A program made the translations under genes and the position numbers. The notes below the pieces were generated by a model that did not search any database, was not told the DNA's origin, and saw only the letters and a program-made list of their open reading frames with translations. A stretch of DNA of 64,000 nucleotides from Sciurus carolinensis (taxonomy: Eukaryota; Chordata; Mammalia; Rodentia; Sciuridae): contig NC_062219.1 in assembly GCF_902686445.1 (NCBI RefSeq), positions 41,195,056 to 41,259,055 on the forward strand, given 5' to 3'. The stretch's first letter is position 1, and every line of letters starts with the position of its first letter. Positions 38,840 to 49,730 of the stretch are shown one piece after another.

Positions 38840-40574
38840 CCTTAAGGTCCTCACTTTATTGCAGTTTATATGATTTAAAAATTCCTGCAGACACACTGCA
38901 GTTCCTTGGCAATCTTCAGGGCATTGATGTATTTAATAAATAAACGTGACTTCTCAGGCCTTCATTTATAGCCCAACTCATTCCTTCTTTGAGATGTTTC
39001 ATAGATGTGACTTGGGAAGTCATTGGCAGAAGAAATTGTTTTCTTTGAAACAGCTGTTAATTCTTTCCAAATTAACTTGTTTGCTCTGATTTGTCATCTA
39101 GATTTGCTTTTACTGCTGCTATTATTGTGCCTTTGAATTTGATTTGGATTTTTTGTCTTCAAAATTGCTTCATTTGATTAGACTTATATTCTGCTTCCCC
39201 TTTTCTTGTTATTGTGGTTGTTTTCTAAGTCATGTTCTTTAAGTTCAAACCTATTTTAAGTTTAAAGATAATCATGGTTAAGGAAACCAGATGAAGTATA
39301 TGTGGATCCTTCCTGTATATTTTATAAATTCCTGATATATATAATTTTTTCAAAATAAAAAGAAATAACTCAGATGATCAGTTGTGAGTGTGATTTGGCA
39401 GTCCCTGTAGAATTTAATGATAAAATTATTTATGTTCACTAAAATATAAATAAAATTATATTTATTATCTTATTAATAATTATTCAATTATTATTGAATA
39501 ATTCACATTTATTCAATAAGTACATACTACAATAGCCTATATAATGAACATTCCTGAGTGTTTTATTACATATCATCCAAAATTAGCACAGTATATGATT
39601 ATAGGATGATTTTCTAACATGCTAGTGGTTTTTTGTTTTTTTTTTTAACTTTGAATCTCATGTGTAGCTGGTGTTTGATTTTGATGTCCTGCTTCCAGTA
39701 CTTTTTGTTTGTTTGTTTTAATCACTTTAAAAATGTCTTAGAAATATATTATAATTGGATGTTTAATCTAGCAGTTAAACAATGCATTCAATTTGCCAGA
39801 TATTTGGTAACGCTTTGGTTATGTTGGATTTTTGCTCATTCATTTATGTTCCTTCCACTTGGACTGCAACCCTCGCTAAGGCCTGCTGTTTTGTTTGTTC
39901 TGCTGCCTGTACGTGGTCTTAGAGTGTACAAGTTGCTGGTTACCCCTGCACAATGATAAGCCTGAGGAGTGGAATTGAAGGTTGAGGGATTGTATAATTA
40001 CCATGGAGGGTTCTGTGACCCTCCGTGTTTCTAAAATACAGTTCATAGAATTCTTTCAGCATGAACATCTTCCAGTTTTCTAATTTTATTCAATAAATGA
40101 AACTTTAAGAAATTTCTCCAAACTTTTCCTTTAAACTATCAGATTGTGTCTGTCTAATATATTTCTTGAAAATCTATTTTTAAAATTGACTTGACAAACT
40201 TATCTAGTGAAAAGAAATAAGAATAGGAATGTGGATGATAGCATTTCCCATAAAATGAGTGCTTGCATTTTATGTAAAATTAGTACTCTTTATGTTGTAA
40301 ATGTCAGCTTCCTCTTTTTCTTTTGAGGACTTAAACAGTTTATTATTAAGTTAACCTATTATAGAAAAGGAATGGAACACGAATGAAGGAAATGTCATAA
40401 TACCAGGAATCTGTTTAGGATGCTCTGTTGTGCTGCCCCCACTTAGGACCCAACATTCTGGGACCTTCTCCACTGCATTGCTGTCCTACAGATTTCTAGG
40501 TTGCTTGTACTTCCAAAATGCTGATTCTGTGAAAAGGCCTATTGTCTTCTTGTGGTGTGTTGTCTTCCTTTCTT

Positions 40575-41755
40575 CTTCTTTTTTTATATTAATTTTTATT
40601 GATTCTTTTTAATTACATCAAACATTAGCATACATTTTGACAAAAATCACACAAGTATGAAATATCATTTGTTCTACTTCAGACTTTCCCCACCTGCCTC
40701 CCTCCTCCTGCTCCAGTCCCACTGCTCTACTGATCTTTCTGCAGTTTATTTATAGTTTTCTTTTTTAAAATTCGTATCCTGTGGATACCCTTGATGTTGG
40801 GATTCACTGTGCCATAGTCATGTACGCACATGTGAAAGTTGGCTCCATTTTGTTCTACTGCTCTTCCCTTTTCCCCTCCCTGCTTCCTCCTCCTCAATCC
40901 CCTTTGTTTATTCTATTGATCTTTTCTGTTTTGATGAAACTCCCACTCCTTTTTTCTCTCTCTTTCTCTGCATCCCTCCTGGACCCCACCATTTTGGATT
41001 AGTTTCTGCATATCAAAGAAAACATTTGACCTTTGACTTTTGGGGACTGGCTTATTTCACTTAGCATGATAGTGTCCAGTTCCATCCATTTACCCACAAA
41101 TGCCATAATTGCCATAATTTTCTTTATGGCTGAGTAATACTCTATTGTATATGAGGACCACATTTTCTTTATTCATTTGTCTGTTGAAAAGCACCTAGGT
41201 GGTTTCCATAGCTTGACTTTTGTGAATTGTGCTGCTATAAACATTGATGTGGGTACAACAATGTAGCATGCTGGTTTTAAATATTTTGGGTATACGCTGA
41301 AGAGTGAGATAACTGGGTTATTCCTAGTTTTTTGAGCAATCTCCACACTGCTTTCCAGAGTGGTCACATTAATTTGCAGTCCCACCAGCATGCCTGAGTA
41401 TAACTTTTTTCCCATATTTTTGCCAATGTTTGTTATTATTTATGTTCTTGATAATTGCCATTCTGACTGGAGTGAAATGAAATCTCAGTGTAGTTTTGAT
41501 TTGCATTTCCCTGATTGTTAGAGATGTTGAACTTCAAAAAAAATTTTTTGTTGACTGTTTGTATTTCATCATTTGAGAAATGTCTGTTTAGTTCTTTTGT
41601 CCACTTATTACTTAGGTTATTTGTTTGTTTTGGTATTAAGTTTTTTTGAGTTCTTTGTATATTCTGGTTATTGATGTCCTATGTGAAGAGCAGGTGGCAA
41701 AGATCTTTTCCCGTTCTGTAGGCTGTCTCTTCATGTTCTTCATTCCTCTTGTGTC
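40575..41755 (-). mobile_element. LINE-1 fragment, antisense to TRDN (3' UTR and end of ORF2)
   Basis: Read on the minus strand this is the last part of L1 ORF2 and the 3' UTR. Recognisable blocks, in plus-strand form, are 'cacattttctttattcatt', 'gtgctgctataaacattga', 'ttgccattctgactggagtg' and 'gatcttttcccgttctgtag'. These correspond to the well-known ORF2 C-terminal region. The T-rich edge near 40575-40600 is its tail. It is 5'-truncated and the ORF2 frame is broken by stops and indels, so it is inactive. At about 1.2 kb it is the largest single transposon piece in the window. Confidence 0.85.
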
Positions 41756-42345
41756 TAGAAAATGCTTTGTGTCAAACAATATTGACAAAAGTAGGTTCTT
41801 AAAAAAATATGTTAGCTAAGAGAACTCCATGAGGAGCATTTATATTTGTCCCCCAAATCAGGCAAATAGTTTTTGCTTCCTCCTTTGCTTCTTAATTTAT
41901 TCTAGTGTCTCAAATCTGTCCCAGCAAAACATTTTTCTTAGCTAAATTAATATCTCCTTAATATAAGAATGTATTTAGAAAAGGCAGTCAATATGAAATC
42001 TTTCCATCTTAATTTTATTCTGAGAATTATTTTAAAGCAGCAATAATAGCTATCCTTTGTGTTTATTTTTCATTCCAAATTTATTTCATGTTGATCTAAA
42101 ATGATAACAAATTTAATGTTTTCCACCTTTTATGGACTGTTTATTTTTCTGGTTTATTCTTCATGAAAATTTTGAACTCCTGTGATATCCAGAATTATTT
42201 TGATACTACTCTGTGAGAGAATTGCCAAGGGAAATGGAAGGAAAGATTACAAGTATTGTAGTCTCTAAATGGTATTTATTAATTGTTGTAATCCAGCATC
42301 AGCATGTTTATGTTAAACAATTAAGCTGTGATTAATATAATTGAA

Positions 42346-42371
42346 ATGATGATGATGATAATAATAATAAA
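42346..42371 (+). repeat. (TGA)n(TAA)n microsatellite abutting a splice acceptor
   Basis: ATGATGATGATGATAATAATAATAA ends 11 nt before the fifth exon, in the place normally taken by a pyrimidine tract. Confidence 0.95.
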
Positions 42372-42382
42372 TTATGTTTCAG

Positions 42383-42415
42383 AACAGGAAAAGAAAGAAA
42401 AATATGTAGAACCAG
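42383..42415 (+). CDS. TRDN: TRDN coding exon 5 of 9 in the window (11 codons)
   Basis: This 33-nt exon has acceptor TTATGTTTCAG and donor CCAG|GTAATT. With the A from exon 4 it reads KQEKKEKYVEP, against KQEKKEKHVEP in human triadin as I recall it. Ten of eleven residues match, a clean KEKE-type block of the luminal tail. Its acceptor is poor: only five pyrimidine-rich bases precede the AG, and a TGA/TAA microsatellite takes the rest of the tract. The donor is also suboptimal (GTAATT). The next exon follows after only 120 bp, so the two may be recognised as a pair (inference). Phase is 1 at both ends. Confidence 0.95.
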
Positions 42416-42535
42416 GTAATTATTTAAAGCATTCTATTTTTTTAAATTTCATATTATTCAATTTGCAAATGAATGATGAAGTATAAATGATGAAGTATAA
42501 ATGATGATTTTTTTTTCTTTTATTGCTTGATACAG
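42416..42535 (+). other. TRDN: TRDN intron of only 120 bp
   Basis: It runs from GTAATT to GATACAG. Its length is a multiple of three, but retention would meet an in-frame TAA at 42484. It holds 2.6 copies of a 14-bp tandem repeat (42472-42508) and then a T-rich tract before the acceptor. It is by far the shortest intron in the window. Confidence 0.93.
42472..42508 (+). repeat. 14-bp tandem repeat, 2.6 copies
   Basis: The unit AATGATGAAGTATA is repeated without mismatch and continues into AATGATGA. It sits inside the 120-bp intron, 27 nt before the next exon, where the branch point would be expected. Confidence 0.9.
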
Positions 42536-42562
42536 CAAAGTCACCAAAGAAGGAAACTTCAG
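42536..42562 (+). CDS. TRDN: TRDN coding exon 6 of 9 in the window (9 codons)
   Basis: This 27-nt microexon follows acceptor GCTTGATACAG, which has a long T-rich tract upstream, and has a near-ideal donor, TCAG|GTGAGT. With the carried G it reads AKSPKKETS, against AKSPKKEHS in human triadin as I remember it. It is a basic luminal segment with Ser and Thr that could be phosphorylated (inference). Both ends are phase 1. It sits 120 bp after exon 5. Its strong donor may help define the weaker exon 5 next to it. Confidence 0.95.
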
Positions 42563-42639
42563 GTGAGTTAGTTTTGTGACTTTGGACTCTGTCTACCTGA
42601 CAAGGACCATGTGTAAAAGATAAGGCAGTAAAGGTCAGG

Positions 42640-42885
42640 GAATCTCAGCCTTCCTTTCAAATTCTTGACACAAACTTAACATCAAGGCAGTTTTGCAAAA
42701 TGAAAGCCCAATAATATACTCCACCCCAGTTACTCAGTGTGAGGGCTGTGAACCAACAGCATCTGATGCTGAGGGTAGAAATGCAGACTCTTCAACCCCA
42801 CCCAGCCCTGCTGAATCAAAAACTGCAATTTATAATATCTGCAGTGGACTTACGTGTGCAATGTTTGAGAAGCACAGTGTTTTGG
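42640..42885 (+). mobile_element. MER5A-like hAT-Charlie DNA transposon relic
   Basis: It has the MER5A order: 'agggaatctcagcc', 'ccaacagcatctgatgctga', 'gaaatgcagactcttcaacc', 'cctgctgaatcaaaaactgc' and a 3' end with 'tgtttgagaagcac'. It is short, non-coding and old. Confidence 0.65.
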
Positions 42886-43599
42886 TTTAGTGTTAAAAAT
42901 GCAAAGAACAAAATAAAACATGAGCAAAACACTTCCTGTGAATTCCTCCAGTATCGCTTTGCTTTTCAAATATGAAATATTCAATTCCAGGAAATATTCT
43001 CCTTCTATTCATAATGTTACTTAGTAGTATTTCTTGAGCAGTTTGGGGATTTGTCTTGAAAGGAGAGGTAGATTTACTCTCAATATATTTGCACGCAAAT
43101 GGGAAAAGACTAAACTGAGAATCAAACAACTAGACATACCAACCCAATCAACAAATACTGAAAGTGCAGTTAGTATGGATACCAAATCATTTTCTTAAAG
43201 ATCTCTAGCATTTAAACTTCTCAGTAAGTCATTTTGAACGAAAACATTTGATGTTGATTTTGACTGACCAAATGCCACCCAAAGAACCTGTGGGTTTTTT
43301 GGTTGGGGGGAGGGTGTATGGGCTGGTGTGTGTTTGTGTTTGTGTACACATGTTGCAGGCAGTCTTCTCCTCATATAATGTCACATAGTCATTACTCCAG
43401 TTTTATTATATTTAAATGGAAATAGTATTTGCTCAGTATTATGTACATAAACCAAGCAAATATAGCTGCTACACTGTGAGACTGCCTCAGTCACAACCAC
43501 AGCAAACCACAGGTTTAAAAGGTCTTCTTTTTTCCAGTTTGTTAAACCTACTTTGATTCCCCCAATCTACACAGGTATCTCTCCAAAGAGTTCCATAGC

Positions 43600-43790
43600 A
43601 TCGTTTCCTTACCTTTACAATAGCATTTAGTATACCATCAAAATTATGCTCTCTTACTTTTTCCATTTTCAACAGTTCTTAATTAGAGGATAGAGACGAT
43701 ATTTATATCTTTATCCTCAGAATGCTTATTGTGATTCCAAGCACACAGAGGGCACTTGATAACAGTGTATTAGGTGAAAGAAGGACACCA
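43600..43790 (+). mobile_element. L2 LINE 3' end relic
   Basis: The tail resembles the common L2 3' end in the order 'tccaagcacacagagggcac', 'ttgataacagtgtattaggt'. It is diverged. Confidence 0.35.
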
Positions 43791-44631
43791 AATAGAATAA
43801 TCCAAGTTTTTAAAATTTAAAAACTCAATGAGTTTCAAATATATAATTAAAAGATGAAGTAATGGCACATTTCATCATCTCACATTAACAGTCATGCCAT
43901 TTAACTTTGGGAAGGAATGCTTTGTCTGTAGAGAACAACCTATTTGTTCAAGTGTGCTTTCCCACAAGTGCTCTGTAATACATTTACACTTATGCACATA
44001 TGCGAAAAGATAAAATAGAGCATACATCTTAGAAATGTGGAGGGGCATACCAAATGACTATTGGTGTAACCAGTTTTAAGAATCTTCATAGCTAAATATT
44101 TTTATGGCTCAAATTGAACACTACAAAATACCATAACTTAAATTGCTCCAATTCATCTGTTCATTTCAGGGTGTGATTATAGTGTAGCCACTTAGCAGTA
44201 ATTAGTTGTATTTTAAAAATTTAAACAATTGGATGATCTGCCAAATAAATTATTTCTTTTCATATCATTTTATAGAATTTGAGGAAAATGTATTTTCCTG
44301 AATATATAAACAATCAGATCCTTAGCTAACTTAAAATGGAAAACAAAATGAATGAGTCATGAAGGATCATTCTCTGTTGGAAGATGTATGAATAGTAAAC
44401 CCCAAAAAAAAACAAAAAGAAAAAAAAATCTGTGGTTCATGAATATATTTAGAGTATGTCAAAGAAATTGTAGTGTTATGTATTCTTTCTAAGATTTGCT
44501 TTTTATTTTTTCTTTTGGTTGCTAAGATTATACATATGGTCTTTTAAGCAATGAAAATGACCTTAAAGTTATTTTATAAAAGCACAAGTAGACTTGTGAT
44601 TAACACAGACCTTCTTTCTTGTCATTAACAG

Positions 44632-44658
44632 CTGCAGCTGAAAAACAAGTAAAAGCAA
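44632..44658 (+). CDS. TRDN: TRDN coding exon 7 of 9 in the window (9 codons)
   Basis: This 27-nt microexon has acceptor TCATTAACAG and a strong donor, GCAA|GTATGT. With the carried G it reads AAAEKQVKA and leaves an A that starts a Lys codon. Human triadin has VPSDKQVKA here as I recall it, so the KQVKA half is kept and the first half has changed. A second AG six bases in (CTGCAG|CTG) would also keep frame and drop two Ala. It belongs to the luminal tail. A perfect AATAAA lies 9 nt past the donor. Phase is 1 at both ends. Confidence comes from the KQVKA match, length, order and splice sites. Confidence 0.93.
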
Positions 44659-44666
44659 GTATGTTC

Positions 44667-44672
44667 AATAAA
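44667..44672 (+). promoter_or_regulatory. TRDN: AATAAA poly(A) signal just inside an intron
   Basis: A perfect hexamer starts 9 nt past the donor of the seventh exon, with a U- and GU-containing stretch 25-60 nt beyond. Whether it is used is unknown, and U1 bound at the strong donor would normally suppress it. Confidence 0.3.
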
Positions 44673-47600
44673 ACTTTTAAGTGGAGCATATTCTAGCAGC
44701 TTATTCTCTTGACTGTTCTGCGGTAGACATTGATAATGCTGATTTTTGAGCTGGATTGCCAAATTTTTCCTGTATGATTTTTTGCTGTGTTGCAATAATA
44801 TATCAGCTTACTTATTTCTGTCTTTTCTGTGAATTCATGCTTCTGACACTTTATCTGGAGAACTTTCCTGTGTAAATTTTAATTTGTCCAGATAATAACC
44901 TTTCTTCAAATTGTAATTTATTTCACACTTTGCAGATTAAATGATCTCCTCAATTTCTTAATTAAATAATTATTTCATTATTCTAATGCTTAATCATTTG
45001 AACAAACCAGTAGGCAACATAATTAATCTACTATAAAAGTTCTTTAATGAAATGTAGCCCCTGACCCCAATATTTTAATTGTTCTTTTGCTATCATATTT
45101 TTTCAACACATGTAATCTCAGATTATGAAATATCGACTGGTAACTATAACATATTATGGCATTTGCGTCAATGGTAGTCTTGACAATGTGCTCAGGGAGA
45201 AATGCTGTTTTTTTTTGTTTGTTTGTAATCCTTAATTTGATAAAATACCTAACAGGTTGCCATTAATGGAAATTATTTAAGCATAATGGATAGTATTTTA
45301 TTTTTGGAAGAAAGATAGTTAGCTTCTTTAAGGTTTGTATATATAATTCATGGTCAGTTATATGCATGATAAAATACATTTATATTTTCCTTTGGGTTAG
45401 TTGTATAAATGCTGAGGATACTAATACATAAAACAGTTACATATTTCACTTAGTGTTTTGCTTCTTTGACACACAGTGTAACACTGGTAGACATAATAGT
45501 GAATTATTGGAATATATGCTAATTAGCCAGGTGAGAATGTTTTTCCTTTTTGAAAAAAGAACATTACTGTTGGAATTGTTCCCTTAGATACTGCGGACTT
45601 TAAAAGTGAAGTTTAGCATGAATATAAAATTCCGTTTATATTTCCATGAAAAATTTTGAGTTTAAAGTTGAATATAAAGCTAATTGGAACTCTATATTAT
45701 GAATTGTTTAGTATGCTAGTACTTAGTCTGTAGAAATGCACAATCAAGAAAATTTGTATAAACAAACTGATAATTTTGCAGCACTGGTGAAGAACTTTAG
45801 ACTGAAGATTACTCTAAAAATTGACATTTTCTTAGTAGGAAAATGTGACATATAGATAAAAATACTCATCTGCAATGAAAAAAAATCTGTAAGATCTGCC
45901 AACTATGAAACACACTATCCAATCAAGTTTTGAAAAGATCAGCATGTTTTGCAGGAAATTAGCACGTCAGGTTGCCAAATCATTTAAACTCAAATGAAAC
46001 ATTTTGAAAGTTAATAATCCACTCCTTATGTGGTTGACACATATGAACTTGACATGGACACTTTCCTTCAAAGTAAAAATTAATTAGAGATAATTCATAA
46101 ACCCTTTAAATTTTCTAATAACTATGTGATCAGCTAGTTTTCCAACTAAGAACTGGTTTCTTGTTGTTGTTTTGGAAATTACAACTGTACAACATAAGAT
46201 GTTTTGCATTTTTGCTATATGTAGTGGGCTGTTTGTAAAGTCAATGCTCAAGATAAAAATTACATATTATTACAAATACTCTTGAAAAGTCTTTAAATCA
46301 TCCATGTAATATGGTGCACATAGTTTTGTGTATATAACCTGAACATCTGGGGTCCAAATTTACATTATCTTAAGTTATGAGAGCAAATGAGAAAGTGAGA
46401 CATGTAGCTGAATTAACATGAATCAACTATTTATGTAATGCAATTCCATGGTATTGAATTTGATAGGAAAGGTGATATTGACAAAGTTAGAGCAAATCCA
46501 TGGAAAATGTAAACGGAGATTTGCCATTAACACTGGATTGAAGGAAAAAACTAGAAGGTAAATTAATTTAGTGTAGTGGAACTGTTCCCCAGATACTGAT
46601 GAATAACCAGAATCATACCAGAATGAATAACCAGAATGCCTTGGACCAAGGATGGATGCCAAATCTAGCTTTTACAATTTCTGCAAGCCAATACAGATAA
46701 CTTTCTTTCTCAGGGCACAAGTAAGCAATGCTTCAATGTGTCTCCCCACACATGGTATAGTCACATAGAGGTTGATAATGCAATTAGTCATTTCCAAGCA
46801 GGGAAAGGATCAAACAAACAGGCCATTAGAGTGTAGAGTAGTTCAGATGTTTAACACTAATTGTGGTAAATCTTCAAGAAAGAATATAGCAGATGTTGTT
46901 TATTTAATAGATTGACCACATTGCCCCACTTTTATTTATTTTGATCAATGACCCTTTCAAGGATCAGTGTTTTCTGGTCCTTGGGAGGCACTGCTAAGGT
47001 TAACTTCTTCCATGTTGAGGACTTTGAGGCTCGTATCAAGTATCCCGTATGTGTGTTCAACCAGCCTGTGGTCAACTTGAATTTTGAGCAAAAATTTCAT
47101 CAAATATCAGGTCAGGGCCAAAGTCTAGTCATTTTTAAACTGTGGATTTAAATTTATACCCCAAAACCCCCCACAATCTAACATTTTTCATCCTCTGATT
47201 TTTAAGCCTATATTCATCACTCTAACCACACTTCAGTGTCTAAATGTGTGGGTCAGACATCTGTCACCTGACTACTAGTGCATATCAGGACCATTGAGGA
47301 GAAGCTGGTATGCACAATTGAAAAGTTAAGTCATTTTGAATTTATTTAATCATTTAACATTAAAATAATATTTGGAGACAATTTGTTTTAGCAAAATGCT
47401 ACATTGCTGGACTCAACTGTAAGTATCCTGGCTTAGGAATTTTTGAGGAAAAGGAATATTGACCTGAACCAGCACACCTGATATGAAATAGAATATGTGC
47501 ATACCAAACATGATCATGAATCTCAGGATAGTCATGGTCGACTATATTATCCCAGGGTAATTACTACTAAACCATCTTCTCAATTGCTCAGTCTGTATAA

Positions 47601-48599
47601 TAATTTATATGTTGACGTCCCACATCCCAAATGCTGCTGTCCACATACATTCAACACAGTATTGATAAAGCACTGGAGTGATGGTTAAGTACCAGGAAAA
47701 CTAGATTGTGAGGGACTGACTGAGGCAGTAGGGCAAGACATCCTTGTTATTAAAACTATGTGTAAGGCCAGGATTGGTGTCCTGGGTGACAGTTTCAATT
47801 TGGAAAATGCCATGGTTCAGACTCTTAAGAATGTTCACCAAGATTGGCAAAGAAAGAGTGTGGTGTGGGGAGAAAGAAAGAAATAAGTACTAGTAGAAGC
47901 AGAATCTAAGGCTAATTTAGACACATGGAAGTAGGAAGGAGGCAGTGAGAATTTCAAGTAAAAAACTAGGAATAAATTTCCGTACCAGGAAAGTAAAATG
48001 ATGAACACAGAAAAGCAGCACTATAAATTATGACAACTGAGAGACCAATACTGTGTCCTGAGTCTTAGTAATACAAAGAGCTCCTGATATTGTTATTCAA
48101 ATATCTCTTGATATTATTATTTCAAAGGGTAACATGGTTTGGTGTAGATGCAGACACATTCTCTAATAAGACAGGAGAAAAAAAAAAGTCCTAAATTATA
48201 TCCCATGTGAATAAAAATCTGACATAAGAAAGAACAGTCCTTTGAAATAGAGAATGGATAGATTATTTTAAAATGTTGCTGATGTAGTTAGAATTCATTA
48301 CAAAAAATGTAATTTTTCCCTACTTCATACAATTCCAAAATATCAATCCCAGATGGTTCAGGGACTAAAATAGTAAAGGCAAAACATGGTGTTATTTTTA
48401 AAAAAGCAAAGAAAAATATATTTATATACTTTTTGAAGTATGGGAAAAATGGGAAAACTAGATATGAAAAATTCAAACTGTGAATTTAAAAAGTTGATTT
48501 ATTGTATTGACTGAGGTACTTTATTATTAGGCATCCTAAAGAGAGGTTAAAAAACAAGCCACAAATTTGGAAAAGCTGTTTATAACAAAGATAAGTAAC

Positions 48600-49730
48600 A
48601 AGTTGTCAAAAAAAATAGATAACTGAAAAACTAAGAAAAAACATTTGGCAGAAGAATGGGAAAAGCATTTGGCAGAAAAACGGAAGATAGAAGCAAGCTT
48701 TAAAAAGTAAAATGCAAATGACCTATAAACATTTCCAAAGATGTTGAACTTCTAAGCAATAATGGAATTTTACATAAAACCAGAAAAGGATACTGTATAT
48801 ACCTACGAGATTGATAGAAAGTGGGGAAATATGATTATATGTTAGCAATAAATGGAACAAATAAAAACTCTCCTTTACAATGCTGATGTAAATGTAAAAT
48901 TTTGGGGAAAAATATGGCACTTATACACTGAACTCAAACATGGACACATAGCATGACCCAGCAAGTTCATCTTCTAAGAACACTCTTGCACATGTTGATA
49001 GTCAAATTATATACAATTGTACATACTTAGACATGGCTTAGTGTCCACTGACAGTAAAATGGATAATTTGTAGAATTTTTACACAATAGAATGCTATACA
49101 GCAGTACAAAGTGATCAAGGACAGCTACTCACATCAACTTGGTTACCTCTCTCTGTCTCTTTCCAGTACTAGGATTGAACCCAGGAGCACTCTACACCTG
49201 AGCTACACTCTCAGACTTACTTATTTATTTATTTATTATTCTGAGACAGGGTCTTGCTAAATTTCTTGGGTTGACCTAGAATTTGCTCCTCTTTTCTCTC
49301 AGCCTCCTATGTAGTTGGAATCATAGTGGTTCGCCACCACATGGGCCATTTTAATGTTTTGAAACCAAGTCACTAGAATTAAACAACATAATTCAATTTG
49401 TATAAATTTATTCATTAATCCATATAATTTAATTTATATAAACTGCTCTTACCTCTCTTTAGAGATAAATACATGTAATACAAAATTATACAAAGAAATA
49501 ATTATTGTGAAAATAACAACAAGAGTAACTCTGGGATGAAAGGAGTTATGTACAATGGTGGCAGGATAAGTAAGGAGTTCCCAAAGGCCTGGAGAGCATT
49601 CTATTTCTTAAGCTTATAGGAGGTACATGAATGTTAGCATTCATTATCACCATTTCACTAAGATACACATAAATGTCCTGTGACTTTAATTTATATTATA
49701 TTTTTCAAAATAAAACAAGTTTAAAAATAG
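48600..49730 (+). mobile_element. Old LINE-1 fragment (end of ORF2 and 3' UTR), split by a SINE
   Basis: Sense-strand blocks follow the L1 ORF2 C-terminal region: 'gcaaatgacctataaacatt', 'ctcctttacaatgctgatgt', 'catgacccagcaagttcat' and 'aatagaatgctatacagcag'. After the SINE the 3' part continues with 'aactctgggatgaaaggag'. It is heavily mutated and non-coding. Confidence 0.55.
49145..49350 (-). mobile_element. B1-ID composite SINE (squirrel type)
   Basis: Read on the minus strand it begins with a B1-like half ('ggaggctgag', 'aagaccctgtctcagaataa') and an A-rich linker of TAAA units. It ends with an ID half ('gtgtagctcaggtgtagag', 'ctgggttcaatcctagtact') that has tRNA-like A and B boxes. It is inserted in the old L1. 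Confidence 0.8.

Larger units (their letters stand above)
37713..42382 (+). other. TRDN: TRDN intron, 4670 bp
   Basis: No exon recognised. It contains a 25-T run (37850-37874), a TA microsatellite (38808-38835), an antisense L1 fragment (40575-41755) and a TGA/TAA microsatellite that runs up to the acceptor (42346-42371). An open frame of 107 codons at 39633-39956 looks like chance in T-rich sequence. 37930-38800 and 38840-40570 hold nothing I recognise. Confidence 0.85.
42563..44631 (+). other. TRDN: TRDN intron, 2069 bp
   Basis: No exon recognised. It contains a MER5-type DNA transposon relic (42640-42885) and an L2-like stretch (about 43600-43790). An A-rich tract lies at 44403-44430. Open frames in the first 600 bp overlap on both strands and fall in the transposon. 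Confidence 0.85.

Noticed and set aside
39633..39956. Open frame of 107 codons
   Set aside because: Phe/Leu/Cys-rich translation of T-rich intron, with no domain and no splice or promoter context. It is expected by chance.
41173..41415. 80-codon minus-strand frame
   Set aside because: Residual fragment of L1 ORF2 in a truncated, mutated element.
42693..42975. Overlapping frames of 65 and 78 codons just after the sixth exon
   Set aside because: They fall in a MER5A-like DNA transposon relic, and neither continues the triadin frame.
46948..47151. 67-codon plus frame in a less AT-rich stretch, considered as a processed pseudogene
   Set aside because: No recognisable protein, A-tail or target duplication.
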